From Alphaproteobacteria bacterium (GTDB taxonomy: Bacteria; Pseudomonadota; Alphaproteobacteria; Rickettsiales; UBA1997): a stretch of 64,000 bases of DNA. A program made the position numbers and the translations under genes. The notes under the pieces are model-generated. The model was given only the letters and a program-made list of their open reading frames with translations, made no database searches and was not told where the DNA came from. Positions 7,588-17,100 of the stretch are shown in pieces; positions within the stretch are counted from its first letter, which is position 1, and each line of letters begins with the position of its first letter. The stretch is from contig JAGKWR010000009.1 of assembly GCA_021151765.1 (NCBI GenBank), positions 11,689 through 75,688 on the forward strand, read 5' to 3'.

Positions 7588-8741
7588 TAGATTTTGAGTT
7601 AGCGTCTTTTGCGGTTAATGAAGCGAAATCGCGCGGCAGATTGTACGCCGAAAGTTATGATGATTCAAAATATCGTTCAGTTTTTGGCCGCGATCGTGAT
7701 CGCATCATCAACTCTTCAGCATTTCGCCGTTTGCAATATAAAACCCAAGTTTTTGTCAACCACGAAGGCGATCATTATCGCACTCGTTTAACTCACAGTT
7801 TGGAAGTTGCGCAAATCGCCCGCTGGATTGCCGGCGCTTTGAAAGTGAATAAAGATTTGGCTGAAATTGTGTCGTTGGCGCATGATTTGGGTCACACACC
7901 TTTTGGTCATGCTGGAGAAGATGCTCTGCATGATAAAATGAAAGATTTTGGCGGTTTTTCGCACAATGCCCACACGTTGAAAATTATCACAAAACTTGAA
8001 TCGCGTTTTATTGAATTCGAGGGTTTGAATTTGTCGTGGGAAATGTTGGAAGGCGTAGTTAAGCATAACGGCCCAATTTTGAATCAAGCCAAACTGCATG
8101 AATATATTGTGCAATATAACTCAAATCATGATTTGGATTTGAAAAATTTCCCATCAATTGAATCGCAAATTTCGGCAATTTCTGACGATATTGCGTATAA
8201 TAATCACGACATTGAAGATGGTTTGCGTGCCGCAGTTTTTAAAGTGAAAGATCTTTTTGAATTGCCGGTAATCGGTAAAATTTATCAAGAAATTTTGCAT
8301 AAACATCCCGATATCAAACGTGAAATGTTAGTGGGTGAGGCTAAGAAATTGCTGACTTTAGCGATGGTGATGGATGTTATTGCGACAACTCAGCAAAATA
8401 TTTCTGATAACAAAATTGTTAGCGAAGAAGATGTGCGTAAATGCGGTAAATTTTTAGTGCATTTTTCGCCAGATATGGAGAAGGCGCATCAATCAATGAA
8501 GAAGTTTTTGATGCAAAATATGTATCGTCATTCGACCGTCAATCGTATGACTGCAAGCGCTCACAAAATAGTTGGCGGCTTGTTTGATTTTTACTTCAAT
8601 AATGTCAATTGCTTGCCAGATGAGCGTGCGGACATTGCAAAAAATATTTCTGACCAAAAAACTTTAGCGATTTTTATTGCGGACTACATCGCCGGAATGA
8701 CTGATCGTTATGCAATTAAAGAATATGAGGAACTTGTATGA
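7584..8741 (+). CDS. dgt: dGTP triphosphohydrolase-like HD protein
   Basis: The 385-residue protein is a deoxyguanosinetriphosphate triphosphohydrolase-type HD enzyme, which splits dNTPs to nucleoside and triphosphate and helps control dNTP pools. The N-terminal DRDRIINSSAFRRLQYKTQV is the family hallmark. The HD metal site is visible as His71 (RLTHSLEVAQ), His100-Asp101 (LAHDLGHTPFGHAG) and a later Asp in ISDDIAYNNHDIEDG. Alphaproteobacteria usually carry this shorter class of about 380-400 residues. It overlaps its neighbours by 4 bases on each side. Confidence 0.93.
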   Translation: MIDFELASFAVNEAKSRGRLYAESYDDSKYRSVFGRDRDRIINSSAFRRLQYKTQVFVNHEGDHYRTRLTHSLEVAQIARWIAGALKVNKDLAEIVSLAHDLGHTPFGHAGEDALHDKMKDFGGFSHNAHTLKIITKLESRFIEFEGLNLSWEMLEGVVKHNGPILNQAKLHEYIVQYNSNHDLDLKNFPSIESQISAISDDIAYNNHDIEDGLRAAVFKVKDLFELPVIGKIYQEILHKHPDIKREMLVGEAKKLLTLAMVMDVIATTQQNISDNKIVSEEDVRKCGKFLVHFSPDMEKAHQSMKKFLMQNMYRHSTVNRMTASAHKIVGGLFDFYFNNVNCLPDERADIAKNISDQKTLAIFIADYIAGMTDRYAIKEYEELV

Positions 8742-9295
8742 AAAATATACTATCTTATCGTGGCATGAAGCCAGAAATCGATGCATCATCTTTTATAGCA
8801 CCAAACGCTTTATTGTCTGGCGCGGTTAAAATTGGTAAAAATTCCGGAATTTGGTACGGCTGCGTTTTACGTGGTGACGTTACTAAAATCGTGGTTGGCG
8901 ACAATACCAACATCCAAGATAATTGTGTTTTGCACGGTACTCGTCCAAATCATGCGCAAAACAAAACTGGGGCGGAAGGTTCGCCAGTAATTATTGGCAA
9001 CAACGTCACAATTGGCCACGGTGCGATAATTCACGCGTGTACTATTGAAGATAATTCGTTCATTGGCATGGGCTCAATAATTATGGATATGGCGCGTGTT
9101 GAAAAGTTTGGTATGTTGGCTGCTGGTGCGGTTTTAACGCCGGGAAAAGTTGTGAAGTCAGGACAAATTTGGGCGGGAAATCCGGCAAAATATTTTCGTG
9201 ATATGACGGAAGTTGAAAAAAATTACATTCAAATTTCAGCTGATAACTACGCAGAGTTGGCTCGTGAGTATAAACAAGAAAATAGCGAGCAGTAA
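8738..9295 (+). CDS. Gamma-carbonic-anhydrase-like hexapeptide-repeat protein
   Basis: The 185-residue protein is a left-handed beta-helix of the gamma-CA/YrdA type, expected to be a trimer. Metal ligands are His66 (NCVLHG), His94 and His99 (TIGHGAIIHAC), the usual three. RGDVTKIVVGDNTNIQ and the final AGNPAKYFRD are family signatures. Members may be carbonic anhydrases or related metal proteins; activity cannot be judged from sequence alone. The ATG overlaps dgt by 4 bases, and cysQ follows 3 bases after the stop. Confidence 0.88.
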   Translation: MKNILSYRGMKPEIDASSFIAPNALLSGAVKIGKNSGIWYGCVLRGDVTKIVVGDNTNIQDNCVLHGTRPNHAQNKTGAEGSPVIIGNNVTIGHGAIIHACTIEDNSFIGMGSIIMDMARVEKFGMLAAGAVLTPGKVVKSGQIWAGNPAKYFRDMTEVEKNYIQISADNYAELAREYKQENSEQ

Positions 9296-9298
9296 TTA

Positions 9299-10102
9299 AT
9301 GGCGCATAGTTTTAACCAACAACAAGTTGAAAAAATAGTTTCGATTGCACGTGAAGCTGGTAAAATTGCCGCTCAGTTTCAGCAATCCGGCGATTTTAAA
9401 GTTATGTATAAAGCTGATAACTCAAAAGTTAGCAGCGCTGATATTGCTGTGAGTCAATTTATCGGTGAAAAACTGCAACAAGAATTTCCACAAATTCCAA
9501 TTATTTGCGAAGAAGGTAAATTACGCGTTGCTGAAAATATTTTTTGGCTAATTGATCCAATTGACGGAACTAGCGGTTTTATTGACGGAAACAATGAATT
9601 TGCCATCAACATTGCCTTAGTTGAAAATCAAAAAGCTGTTTTCGGATTAATTTATGCTCCGCTTTTTGAGGATGCCAAAATGATTTATTTGGATAGCGAT
9701 CAGAAAGTTATTTTGCGAAATGGCAGCGATGAACAAAAAGTTTTGGCATTTAAAAAATCTTCGTCAAATACTCTGCGCATTATTACTAGCCCAAGAACCA
9801 AAGCCAAAGATATCAAAAATTATTTAGAACAATTTCATCAAGAAGTCGGTGAAAATTTCGTAGTTGAGCGTCTGTCTTCAGCAATAAAATTTTTTCGTAT
9901 TGTAGAAAGCTCCGCAGATTTATATTTGCATTTTAGAGAATCGATGGAATGGGATACAGCAGCTGGACAAGCTTTGGTTGAAGCCTTTGGTGGCAAAGTG
10001 AAAACAATATTTTTGAATCAGGAAAAATTCTCGTTGGGCCAAGATTTGGTATACAGAAAAACTGATTTTCTTAATCAACAATTCGTAACTTTTATCGATT
10101 AG
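9299..10102 (+). CDS. cysQ: 3'(2'),5'-bisphosphate nucleotidase (CysQ)
   Basis: CysQ removes the 3' phosphate from 3'-phosphoadenosine 5'-phosphate (PAP), a by-product of sulfate assimilation and acyl-carrier-protein loading. The 267-residue protein is of the inositol monophosphatase superfamily. It has the metal-binding set Glu71-Glu72 (CEEGK), Asp86-Pro-Ile-Asp89-Gly-Thr (LIDPIDGTSGF) and the C-terminal MEWDTAAGQALVEAFGG. The WDTAAGQ form and the FINGN-like FIDGNNEFAINIAL segment favour CysQ over SuhB. No sulfate-assimilation genes are nearby. Confidence 0.88.
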   Translation: MAHSFNQQQVEKIVSIAREAGKIAAQFQQSGDFKVMYKADNSKVSSADIAVSQFIGEKLQQEFPQIPIICEEGKLRVAENIFWLIDPIDGTSGFIDGNNEFAINIALVENQKAVFGLIYAPLFEDAKMIYLDSDQKVILRNGSDEQKVLAFKKSSSNTLRIITSPRTKAKDIKNYLEQFHQEVGENFVVERLSSAIKFFRIVESSADLYLHFRESMEWDTAAGQALVEAFGGKVKTIFLNQEKFSLGQDLVYRKTDFLNQQFVTFID

Positions 10103-10103
10103 T

Positions 10104-10427
10104 ATGGTACAAAAATTTACCGCTAAATGCGATTTTGGAGGAAGAAAAATTCCTGTTACTTTATACATCGGCAATCCTTCTCCTAACACTCATCCGCTTG
10201 AGTTCCAAAATCGTTGGTTATCAAAAGAAAAAGGCGGAGCTGTGCCAAGTGACATCATGGAATCTTTTAACAAGCTGCAAAAAATTTCTAACGAAAGTAA
10301 AGTTTCTTTCGAAGAACTTTGTAAATACGTGATTGACGAGCTGCAATCATCAGGTGAAATTGAAAACGATTTCAATAAAGCGACGCAATTTTCCGATCCA
10401 AAAAATACTCAATCTGACAACAAATAA
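10104..10427 (+). CDS. DUF2610 domain protein
   Basis: This 107-residue soluble protein has the conserved pattern of DUF2610, which I know mainly from Rickettsiales: KCDFGG, TLYIGNP, HPLEFQNRWLSKEKGG, PSDIMESF, then an amphipathic helical region and CKYVIDEL. Function is unknown. It sits one base after cysQ and one base before ddl, inside the division-gene operon. It is one of the best taxonomic hints in the window. Confidence 0.85.
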   Translation: MVQKFTAKCDFGGRKIPVTLYIGNPSPNTHPLEFQNRWLSKEKGGAVPSDIMESFNKLQKISNESKVSFEELCKYVIDELQSSGEIENDFNKATQFSDPKNTQSDNK

Positions 10428-10428
10428 A

Positions 10429-11364
10429 ATGACAAAAAATATACATGTAGCCGTTTTGATGGGCGGTTGGAATTCTGAGCGTGAAGTTTCTTTGCGATCT
10501 GGCCAAGCAGCTTACGAAGCTCTGGTTAAACTTGGTTATGCCAAAGTAAGCAAAATCGATTTTTCGCGTGAAATTTATCAACAAATTCAAGAGCTAAAAC
10601 CAGACGTGATTTTCAATGCGTTGCACGGTCAGTACGGTGAAGATGGGCGTTTGCAAGGCTTGTTGGACATCTTAAATATTCGATACACTCATTCCGGAAT
10701 TACTGCTTCGGCAATTTGTATGGATAAAATTTTGACGAGAAAAGTTTGTTCTTCAGTTGGAGTTTTGTCACCGCAATATGAAATTTTGAAGAAAGGTGAA
10801 GATGCACAAAATAAAGAGAAAATTTTCAATATCGGTAAACCGTTTGTAATCAAGCCAGTAAATGAAGGATCAAGTGTTGGCGTCGAAGTTATTTTGCAAA
10901 ATTCGCAATTCGATATTTCTAAATATGAATGGAAATATGGCGATGAAATGATTTTGGAAAAATATCTCGCTGGTCAAGAAATTCAGGTGGCGGTTATGAA
11001 TAACAAAGCTTTGGGCGCAATTGAAATTCGTCCGAAAGGTTTATTCTACGACTACACTTGTAAATATACAGCTGGAATGACGGATTACATTATGCCAGCC
11101 GAAATTTCGGAAGAAAAATATGCTGAAGTTTTGGAACTTGCGCAAAAATGCCATCAAGTTGTTGGTTGCAAAGGAGTGAGCCGCGTTGACTTTATTTTGA
11201 ATAACAAAGACGACGGTGACAACAATTTCTACTTGTTGGAAGTTAACACTCATCCAGGTTTTACCCAAACTTCTTTGGTGCCTAAAATTGCTAAATATGT
11301 CGGAATTTCTTTTGAAGAAATTGTCGAATACTTAGTTAACTCAGCATCTTGTGGAATTTCGTAA
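10429..11364 (+). CDS. ddl: D-alanine--D-alanine ligase
   Basis: Ddl joins two D-alanines with ATP to form the dipeptide end of the peptidoglycan stem. The start at 10429 (MTKNIHVAVLMGGWNSER) gives 311 residues and is right for the family. The frame runs further upstream only through DUF2610. Visible motifs are GGWNSEREVSLRSG, HGQYGEDGRLQG, KPVNEGSSVGV and the metal-binding EVNTHPGFT with SLVPK. The ddl-ftsQ-ftsA order, with gaps of 2 and 8 bases, is the conserved tail of the division and cell wall cluster; ftsZ is not next to it. Confidence 0.95.
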   Translation: MTKNIHVAVLMGGWNSEREVSLRSGQAAYEALVKLGYAKVSKIDFSREIYQQIQELKPDVIFNALHGQYGEDGRLQGLLDILNIRYTHSGITASAICMDKILTRKVCSSVGVLSPQYEILKKGEDAQNKEKIFNIGKPFVIKPVNEGSSVGVEVILQNSQFDISKYEWKYGDEMILEKYLAGQEIQVAVMNNKALGAIEIRPKGLFYDYTCKYTAGMTDYIMPAEISEEKYAEVLELAQKCHQVVGCKGVSRVDFILNNKDDGDNNFYLLEVNTHPGFTQTSLVPKIAKYVGISFEEIVEYLVNSASCGIS

Positions 11365-11366
11365 AA

Positions 11367-12269
11367 ATGAAGAATTTTTCTTTCAAAAACATTAAAGAAA
11401 AATATGTCGCAACTTCTTCAGAAAGCTTGGTGGTGCGTCGTATAAAAAATTGGTTTCATCACAAAATACTGCCATTTTTTGTTAAAATGATCGCTGCTTT
11501 CGTTACTTTCATTGTAGTTGCTTTACTAATGCTGAAGCTTTTTAAACCTTTATATCTCGAAAAAATTTATCAAAAAACCAGCTTCTATTTCTTTCATTAT
11601 CTTAATTTGGATAACCAAAATTTTTCGGTGATTAAAGTTAGCGGTAATATTCGTACAAAAACCGCAGAAATTGAAGATTTGGTAAATCGAGTTTCGGAAG
11701 ACTTTAAGCTTAAAGAAGCAAATAAAGATTTCGATGAATCCTACGAACCATTGATTAAACAACTGGTCGTAGAAATTAAAAAAGAGTTGCCGTGGATCAA
11801 CAAAATTGTGATTACACGCAGCATGCCTAATACGGTTAATATTGCAGTTACTGAATATGAACCGTTTGCAATTTGGCAAGATGAAGGCCAAAAATATGTC
11901 ACAGATAAAGACGGCAACATTGTTTTAGTTGACGATATTGAAGAGTTTAAGCATTTGATTATTTTGTCTGGCAAAGACGCCAATATTCACGCTAATTCTC
12001 TGTTTAATATTTTCGCAATTGATCCGGAGTTGAGTAAAGAAATCTACTCAGCAACTTGGCTTGGCGGCAGAAGATGGGATATTCGTTTGGATAATGGTTT
12101 ATTGATTAAATTGCCGGAAGACAATATTTCTGAGGCTTGGCACAGTTTAATTAAAATTTATTCGATGCCTGGTTCGATTAATGATCTGAAAATTATTGAT
12201 CTGAGAATTGCTGGAAAAGTTTATTTAGAGTACGGCGACTTTGTCATCAAAGAACTCAAGAGTTTGTAA
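11367..12269 (+). CDS. ftsQ: Cell division protein FtsQ
   Basis: FtsQ is a bitopic inner-membrane protein of the divisome that bridges early proteins to FtsB/FtsL. The start at 11367 gives 300 residues: a basic cytoplasmic N-terminus, one membrane helix (about residues 32-55, IAAFVTFIVVALLMLKL), a POTRA domain beginning near FSVIKVSGNIRTKTAEIEDLV, then the FtsQ beta domain (ITRSMPNTVNIAVTEYEPFA and a YVTDKDGNIVL strand). Sequence conservation is low, as usual for FtsQ; context between ddl and ftsA makes the call firm. Confidence 0.92.
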   Translation: MKNFSFKNIKEKYVATSSESLVVRRIKNWFHHKILPFFVKMIAAFVTFIVVALLMLKLFKPLYLEKIYQKTSFYFFHYLNLDNQNFSVIKVSGNIRTKTAEIEDLVNRVSEDFKLKEANKDFDESYEPLIKQLVVEIKKELPWINKIVITRSMPNTVNIAVTEYEPFAIWQDEGQKYVTDKDGNIVLVDDIEEFKHLIILSGKDANIHANSLFNIFAIDPELSKEIYSATWLGGRRWDIRLDNGLLIKLPEDNISEAWHSLIKIYSMPGSINDLKIIDLRIAGKVYLEYGDFVIKELKSL

Positions 12270-12277
12270 ATTTAATA

Positions 12278-13510
12278 ATGAAAAACGTCAAAAAAGGTAA
12301 AATCGTTGCGTGTTTAGACATGGGTACATCAAAGCTGGTGTGCTTTATCGCGTCTATCACTAATAACGACGAAATAAAAATTCTTGGTTACGGCGTTAAA
12401 GAATCGAAGGGTGTTGCGGAAAGTGCCATTTCTGACATGCGCTTGGCACAAAAATCGATCACTAACGTAGTTTCGGAAGCAGAAAGAATGGCCGGTTTTA
12501 ACATTGATCGTTTGATGATTGGTTTGTCGGGCAGCCAAGTAATTTCAACGCGTAAAGAAGTTAGCGTTAAGATTGCTTCAGAAATTGTAAAAACTTCTGA
12601 CATCAATAATTTAGCCAACAAAATCCGCAGCGAATATAAAAAGAGTCATCGCGAAATTATTCACTTAATTCCCTTGCAATATCGTATTGACGACTCAACG
12701 CCAGTTTCAAACCCGCGCTATATGTCGGGTGAAAATTTATACGCGAAATTTCACATCGTTTCTACTTCGCAAACCACAGTAAAAAACATTGAAAATTGTT
12801 TAAAACGCTGCCAGCTTTCAGTTAATAATTATGTGGTTGAACCTTACGCTTCATTGCTTTCTTGCCTCAGTGAAAGTGAAAATAATTTAGGAACTTTGCT
12901 AATCGATATTGGCGCTAGTTCAACTTCTTATTGTATCACAATTGACGGAAAATTGTCTTATGTCGGTAACACGCAATTGGGCGGGATGCACGTCACGAAA
13001 GACATTGCAACCATTTTGAATATTCCTTTCGAAATAGCTGAAAAAATCAAAAGTTTGAATAGTTCTTTGCTGATCAGCCCGCTGGAAGAACGTGAATTAA
13101 TCAATTTGAAATCGTCAATTAATAACGAAGGATTGGCGACAATTCGTATTACTCGCGCCGAGTTTCGCGACATTATGAAATATCGTATTGAAGAGATTTT
13201 TGATTCAGTAAAAGCAAATTTGGAAAAAGCCGGAGTACCACTTTATATTTTAAGTAACGTTATCTTAACTGGTGGTGCAGCTTCAACAATTGGTATTGAT
13301 AAGCTGGCTTCTGAAATTTTTGCTAAAGCAGTTAGAGTAGGTTACCCAAATCAACTCAACGCCGCTTCAGAGTTCTTAAACACAGGAAACGCTTGCTCTC
13401 TTGGCATGTTAGCTTTTTTGAAAAACATGTATCTAAGAGAAAAAATCAAAAGCGGATTCGAAAGCAAATCAAGTTGGTTTAGAAGATTAATTGAGAAATT
13501 AGCGTCTTAA
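12278..13510 (+). CDS. ftsA: Cell division protein FtsA
   Basis: FtsA is an actin-like ATPase that tethers FtsZ to the membrane. The 410-residue protein has the phosphate-1 loop VACLDMGTSKL, the connect/phosphate-2 region LLIDIGASSTSYC and the adenosine motif VILTGGAA, all typical. The 1C domain (residues about 85-165) is present. The C-terminal end is basic and amphipathic (SWFRRLIEKLAS), the expected membrane-targeting helix. It is the last gene of the operon; a GC-rich palindrome follows within 10 bases. Confidence 0.95.
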   Translation: MKNVKKGKIVACLDMGTSKLVCFIASITNNDEIKILGYGVKESKGVAESAISDMRLAQKSITNVVSEAERMAGFNIDRLMIGLSGSQVISTRKEVSVKIASEIVKTSDINNLANKIRSEYKKSHREIIHLIPLQYRIDDSTPVSNPRYMSGENLYAKFHIVSTSQTTVKNIENCLKRCQLSVNNYVVEPYASLLSCLSESENNLGTLLIDIGASSTSYCITIDGKLSYVGNTQLGGMHVTKDIATILNIPFEIAEKIKSLNSSLLISPLEERELINLKSSINNEGLATIRITRAEFRDIMKYRIEEIFDSVKANLEKAGVPLYILSNVILTGGAASTIGIDKLASEIFAKAVRVGYPNQLNAASEFLNTGNACSLGMLAFLKNMYLREKIKSGFESKSSWFRRLIEKLAS

Positions 13511-13516
13511 TAAAAT

Positions 13517-13616
13517 AGTATTTTATCCTTTCTGGATACGGAAACGCGACACGAGTCGCGCCCCGCATTGCGAGGATCCCCATCCCGTATTTTAAAGGGA
13601 CATACGGTATAAAATA
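13517..13616. repeat. GC-rich palindromic element between ftsA and a convergent gene
   Basis: This stretch is markedly richer in G+C than its surroundings and built of nested inverted repeats. A perfect 6-bp stem CGCGAC/GTCGCG (13545-13550 with 13555-13560, loop ACGA) sits inside it. ATACGG near 13536 is echoed inverted as CCGTAT near 13585. The outer ends pair as TATTTTAT with ATAAAATA. It fills the space between the converging stops of ftsA and the 180-residue gene, so it may act as a bidirectional terminator, or be a REP/rickettsial-palindrome type repeat. No second copy was seen in this window. Confidence 0.6.
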
Positions 13617-13620
13617 AATC

Positions 13621-14163
13621 TTAAATCCCGCGTCCGCCTTTATTTTCATGGCTGCGATCTTGCTTCATATTTCTTAGTCTTGCGACATAACCCATATTAT
13701 CAAAATCACTGCCTTCAGATTTCTTGCTTTGATTTTCAATCGCAGCACCAGCAGCTTCAGCATGATGTTTTGCCGCTCTTTTTTTTGCTAAACGATCGCG
13801 CTTTTGTTTCCACACGACTGATTTCATGGAAGTAGTATTAAAAGTGTCTGTTGAACCCATCTTATCTACTTCTTCAGAACGATCATCCCAAACATCTTTG
13901 TTACTATTTTCTTTTTGCTCTTCATCTTCCAAGCCACCAACTTCGCGATCTAAATTTCGCTGTTGATTGCTTTCCGGCTTAATTGCATTTTGCGAACTAG
14001 CTTCAATATTTTCTGTATTTTGGCTTTTATTCGCTTCTTCTTGTGGTTGTTCAACTATTTCTTTTTTGATGAATTTTTGATCATCATCTTCTTCTTTTTT
14101 ACTATCGCTTTGAATTTGTTGCATAGCTTGAGCTAGTAGTTGGCGATTTGATAATTCAGCCAT
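13621..14163 (-). CDS. Charged low-complexity protein of unknown function
   Basis: This 180-residue protein begins MAELSNRQLLAQAMQQI and is then dominated by Glu, Lys, Asp, Gln, Asn and Ser, without hydrophobic segments, so it is probably mostly disordered. A basic stretch (KQKRDRLAKKRAAKHH) lies near residues 120-135. It follows mfd by 2 bases and is likely co-transcribed with dnaE and mfd. No family is recognised. The tight spacing and regular codon structure support it being real. Confidence 0.7.
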   Translation of the reverse strand: MAELSNRQLLAQAMQQIQSDSKKEEDDDQKFIKKEIVEQPQEEANKSQNTENIEASSQNAIKPESNQQRNLDREVGGLEDEEQKENSNKDVWDDRSEEVDKMGSTDTFNTTSMKSVVWKQKRDRLAKKRAAKHHAEAAGAAIENQSKKSEGSDFDNMGYVARLRNMKQDRSHENKGGRGI

Positions 14164-14165
14164 AT

Positions 14166-17100
14166 TTAAAGAAGTTTTTGCAGTTGTTCAATTACGCGTT
14201 GTGCGGCGACAATTTTGTTGTCTGGATTTTTAATATCGCAAACGAAAAGAATTTTATGACCTTGATGAATTTTGATCTGGTTCTTGCTTGAAAACACCAT
14301 TTTCAAAAGTGCATCAGGATTGGCGAATTTATTGTCTTTGAAGCTGATTAGAATTCCGTCAGAAATTGTTTCGATACGCTCAACTCCAACTTTGCGGCAA
14401 GATGATTTTAAGCGCGCCACTTCCATCAAATTTTTGACTTCCTGCGGCAATTTTCCGAAACGATCATTCATTTCGTTGGATAAATCTTCTTCATCTTCCA
14501 AATTTTTGATTGCTGAAATCTTTTTGTAGAAACTCATGCGCAGCGACAAATCAGGCATATATTCTTCTGGAATCAGCAAGGAAATTCCGAGTTTGATTGA
14601 AACTGAGAAGTCGAGATCAACGCTGACAATTTCATTATTTTCAGATTTAATTGCCGGAGAATTTTTCAACTCCTCAATAGTTTCGAGCAACATTTGTTGA
14701 TAAAGTTCAACGCCGGTTTCATTGATGTGGCCGGATTGTTCATCGCCAAGTAAATTACCGCTGCCGCGAATATCCATGTCGTGAGTTGCAACAGTGAAGC
14801 CAACGCCGAGCGAATCGAGATTTTGCATCACTTCCAATTTTTTGCGCGATTCGTCAGAAACTCTGCGATTATCGAGCATGAAATAGCAGTAAGCGCGCAT
14901 TTTGCCGCGACCAACACGACCGCGTAGTTGGTAAAGTTGCGATAAGCCAAACATTTCGGATTTGTAAATAATCATGGTGTTGGCGTCAGAAACGTCGATT
15001 CCTGATTCGACAATTGTGGTGGAAAGCAACATGTCGATTTTGCCGTCGACAAAATCATTCATAATTTGATCGAGTTTGCTTGGCGGCATTTGGCCGTGAG
15101 CACTGGTGATTTTGATTTCAGGAAGCAGAATTTTCAAACGCGGTTCGATTTCTTCCAAATCGCGAATGCGTGGCACCACGAAGAAAACGCGACCACCGCG
15201 ATTATGTTCACGCATCACAGCTTCGCGGACGATTACTGAATCGTAAGGCATTACGAAATTGCGTACTGCCAAACGATCAAGCGGCGGAGTTGAAATTAAA
15301 CTCAAATCTTTCACGCCAGTCAGCGACATTTGCAACGTGCGCGGAATTGGTGTGGCAGAAAGCGTCAAAACGTGAACTTCGTTACGCATTTCTTTCAAAC
15401 GCTCTTTTTGAGCGACGCCGAAATGTTGTTCTTCGTCAATTATGACCAATCCAAGATTTTTGAATTCGATCGATTTTTGTAAAATAGCATGAGTTCCAAT
15501 CACAATTTGCGCTTCATTTGCGGCAATTTGTGCGCGCACTTCTTTGGCTTTGGCCGGAGTTACTAAACGTGAAAGCTGTACAATTTTTACGTCACTTCCT
15601 TCAAATCTTTTCGAAAAATTCTTGAAATGTTGACGAGCAAGCAAAGTAGTCGGAGCAACAACAGCAACTTGCGCTTTATTGTTTTCACTTCCTACAACAA
15701 TAGCCGCAGCACGCAGCGCCACTTCAGTTTTGCCGAAACCAACGTCACCACAAATTAAACGATCCATCGGTGAACCTTTGCGCAAATCTTCCTCAACTTC
15801 TTCAATCGCGCGCATTTGATCTTCAGTTTCGACAAAGCCAAAGCGATTGCGGAATTCATCGTAAAAATGTTGTTCTGGTGTGAAAGCTGATGCTTTTTTC
15901 AAGTGACGTGCAGCAGCGATTTTCAATAATTCTTCCGCGGCAACTTTGATGCGTTTACGAACTTTATCGCGACGATTTTTCCACGCAGCAACGCCCAAAC
16001 GATCAAGTTGAATCAGCGGGTTGTCGGCGCCGTAGCGAGTGATTAAACCGATATCGTCAACGGGAACGAATAAAGTGTCGTTGCCGCCATATTCGATTTT
16101 GATCATGTCGCTTTTAATATTTCCGGCGCTGATAGTTTGAATGCCTTGGAAGCGGCCAATACCATGATCGCGATGCACAATCAACTCGCCGGCTTGAATC
16201 GTTAAACCTTCTTCAATTAATCGTTGGGAAGCGGCGCGGCTACTTTTTTTGCGGACGATTTTTTCACCAAAAATTGCTTGTTCACCAATCAACATTTGGT
16301 CAGTAGTTTCAAAACCAAAATGCAGCGGAAGAACTATTGTGGGACATTTCAGGTTGTAATCTGGAAGTAGTTTCGCAACACGATCTTTGAAAGCTTCGCT
16401 TAAGCAAGCGATGACGAATTTTTTGCCGGCAGTGTATTCTTTTAGAAGTTCCAACGGATCACGTTGATTGGTTTTGCCAGCTAAAGCGAAATCAGGAATC
16501 GCTTTGATTTCGAGATCTAAAATACGCTGATTTTTGTCAGCTTCGTCAAATTGGTTGAACTGAATGGCAGTTTGTTTGGCGAGTTTGTCACGTAAATCAG
16601 CGGCGCTGAAATAAAGCAATTCCGGCTTAATTGGGTTATAAATTATGCCGTCTTTGATTTTTTGTTCGGCGACGCGAGCTTGATAATATTCGTTGACTAG
16701 TTCGTCGCGATGTTTGGCAAAGGTAAAAATTTTATCGCTGAAGAAAATTGCTGGCTGACGCAAATAATCAAAAAAACTGGAAAGTTCTTCTTCAAAGAAA
16801 AGTGGTAACCAATTTTCCATGCCAGAATAAGTGCGCATTTCCGAAATCGCCGAGTAAAGATGATCGTCTACGGCGGCACCAAAACTGGCGCGATATTTTT
16901 GACGGAAAGTTTCTACCGATTTTTTGCTCATGATCACTTCGTTGCTCGGCAAAATTTCCAGTGACTTTACCGATTCTTGGGTCATTTGTGTTAAAGGATC
17001 GAAGACTTTGATCGATTCAACTTCTTCACCGAAAAAATCGATGCGATAACCAATTAAATCTGCGGCTTGTTGCATCACCAAATCAACGATACCGCCACGC

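Noticed and set aside
7788..8114. Open frame antisense to dgt (about 108 codons)
   Set aside because: Composition is atypical (many Phe, Gln, Asn) and the opposite strand is a certain gene in a tight operon.
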